From Clarkia xantiana subsp. parviflora (Eukaryota; Streptophyta; Magnoliopsida; Myrtales; Onagraceae), in contig JAPTYO010000003.1 in the NCBI GenBank assembly GCA_036873135.1, positions 25,754,001-25,818,000 of the forward strand: a stretch of 64,000 bases of DNA, given 5' to 3'. Of the stretch, positions 63,937 to 64,000 are shown in pieces; position 1 is the stretch's first letter; every line of letters begins with the position of its first letter. Below the pieces are notes generated by a model, which searched no databases, was not told where the DNA came from, and saw nothing but the letters and a program-made list of their open reading frames with translations. The position numbers and the translations under genes are program-made.

Positions 63937-64000
63937 ATACTCCCCCTCAAGCTGGAAGTGAAAAAAGAAAAAACAATAAAACAAGACAAACAAAAAAGAA

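Noticed and set aside
63762..63989. A 75-codon Cys/Phe-rich frame
   Set aside because: It lies across an LTR and polypurine tract of a Copia-type element, and its residues reflect T-rich DNA.

Overview
This is AT-rich nuclear DNA from a flowering plant, most likely a dicot. The evidence is intron-split genes of plant-only families (GH100 neutral invertase, class I TCP, subgroup-4 R2R3-MYB, plant O-fucosyltransferase), long (AT)n tracts, plant hAT, MULE, SINE, LINE and Copia-type repeats, and a fragment of plastid ndhB. No prokaryotic or viral gene set is present. The species cannot be named from the sequence.

Layout. 1-900: repeat-like DNA. 1247-5883 (+): O-fucosyltransferase, 10 exons, 574 aa. 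5884-12611: no gene; a nest of small transposons, including an hAT element inside a larger foldback element. 12612-13718 (+): subgroup-4 R2R3-MYB repressor, 3 exons, 290 aa. 13719-22060: AT-rich desert. 22298-25109 (+): organelle-type deoxynucleoside kinase, 5 exons, 564 aa. 25403-25555: ndhB fragment. 25804-34059 (-): FANCM helicase, 23 exons, 1333 aa, with one apparent U12-type AT-AC intron. 34304-35170: a SINE and a 5'-truncated LINE with clear target-site duplications. 35430-36840 (+): small mitochondrial membrane protein of the complex IV type, 96 aa. 36841-42529: foldback and hAT elements. 42530-43705 (-): intronless class I TCP factor, 391 aa. 43706-51651: repeats only. 51652-55838 (-): neutral/alkaline invertase, 4 exons, 556 aa, with a probable non-coding leader exon near 57010-57140. 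57240-64000: repeats, ending in a Copia-type 3' LTR that runs off the right edge.

How the genes relate. They are not an operon or an obvious pathway. Several are nonetheless neighbours in Arabidopsis, as I recall its chromosome 1: O-FucT, MYB8, FANCM, TCP23 and CINV1 sit in one block near At1g355xx, while invertase F, TCP22, a complex IV subunit and the dNK gene sit in a second block near At1g720xx. This window holds both sets together and looks like the less fractionated ancestral order. The kinase (dNTP salvage) and FANCM (fork repair) are convergent neighbours; FANCM and the mitochondrial protein are divergent.

I found no wholly new system. The strongest points for a second look are the AT-AC intron in FANCM, the merged gene order, and several families of small foldback elements, some with copies in the introns of these genes. 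Exon borders were set by hand from splice sites, reading phase and remembered family sequence. All internal phases close exactly, but no transcript evidence was available.
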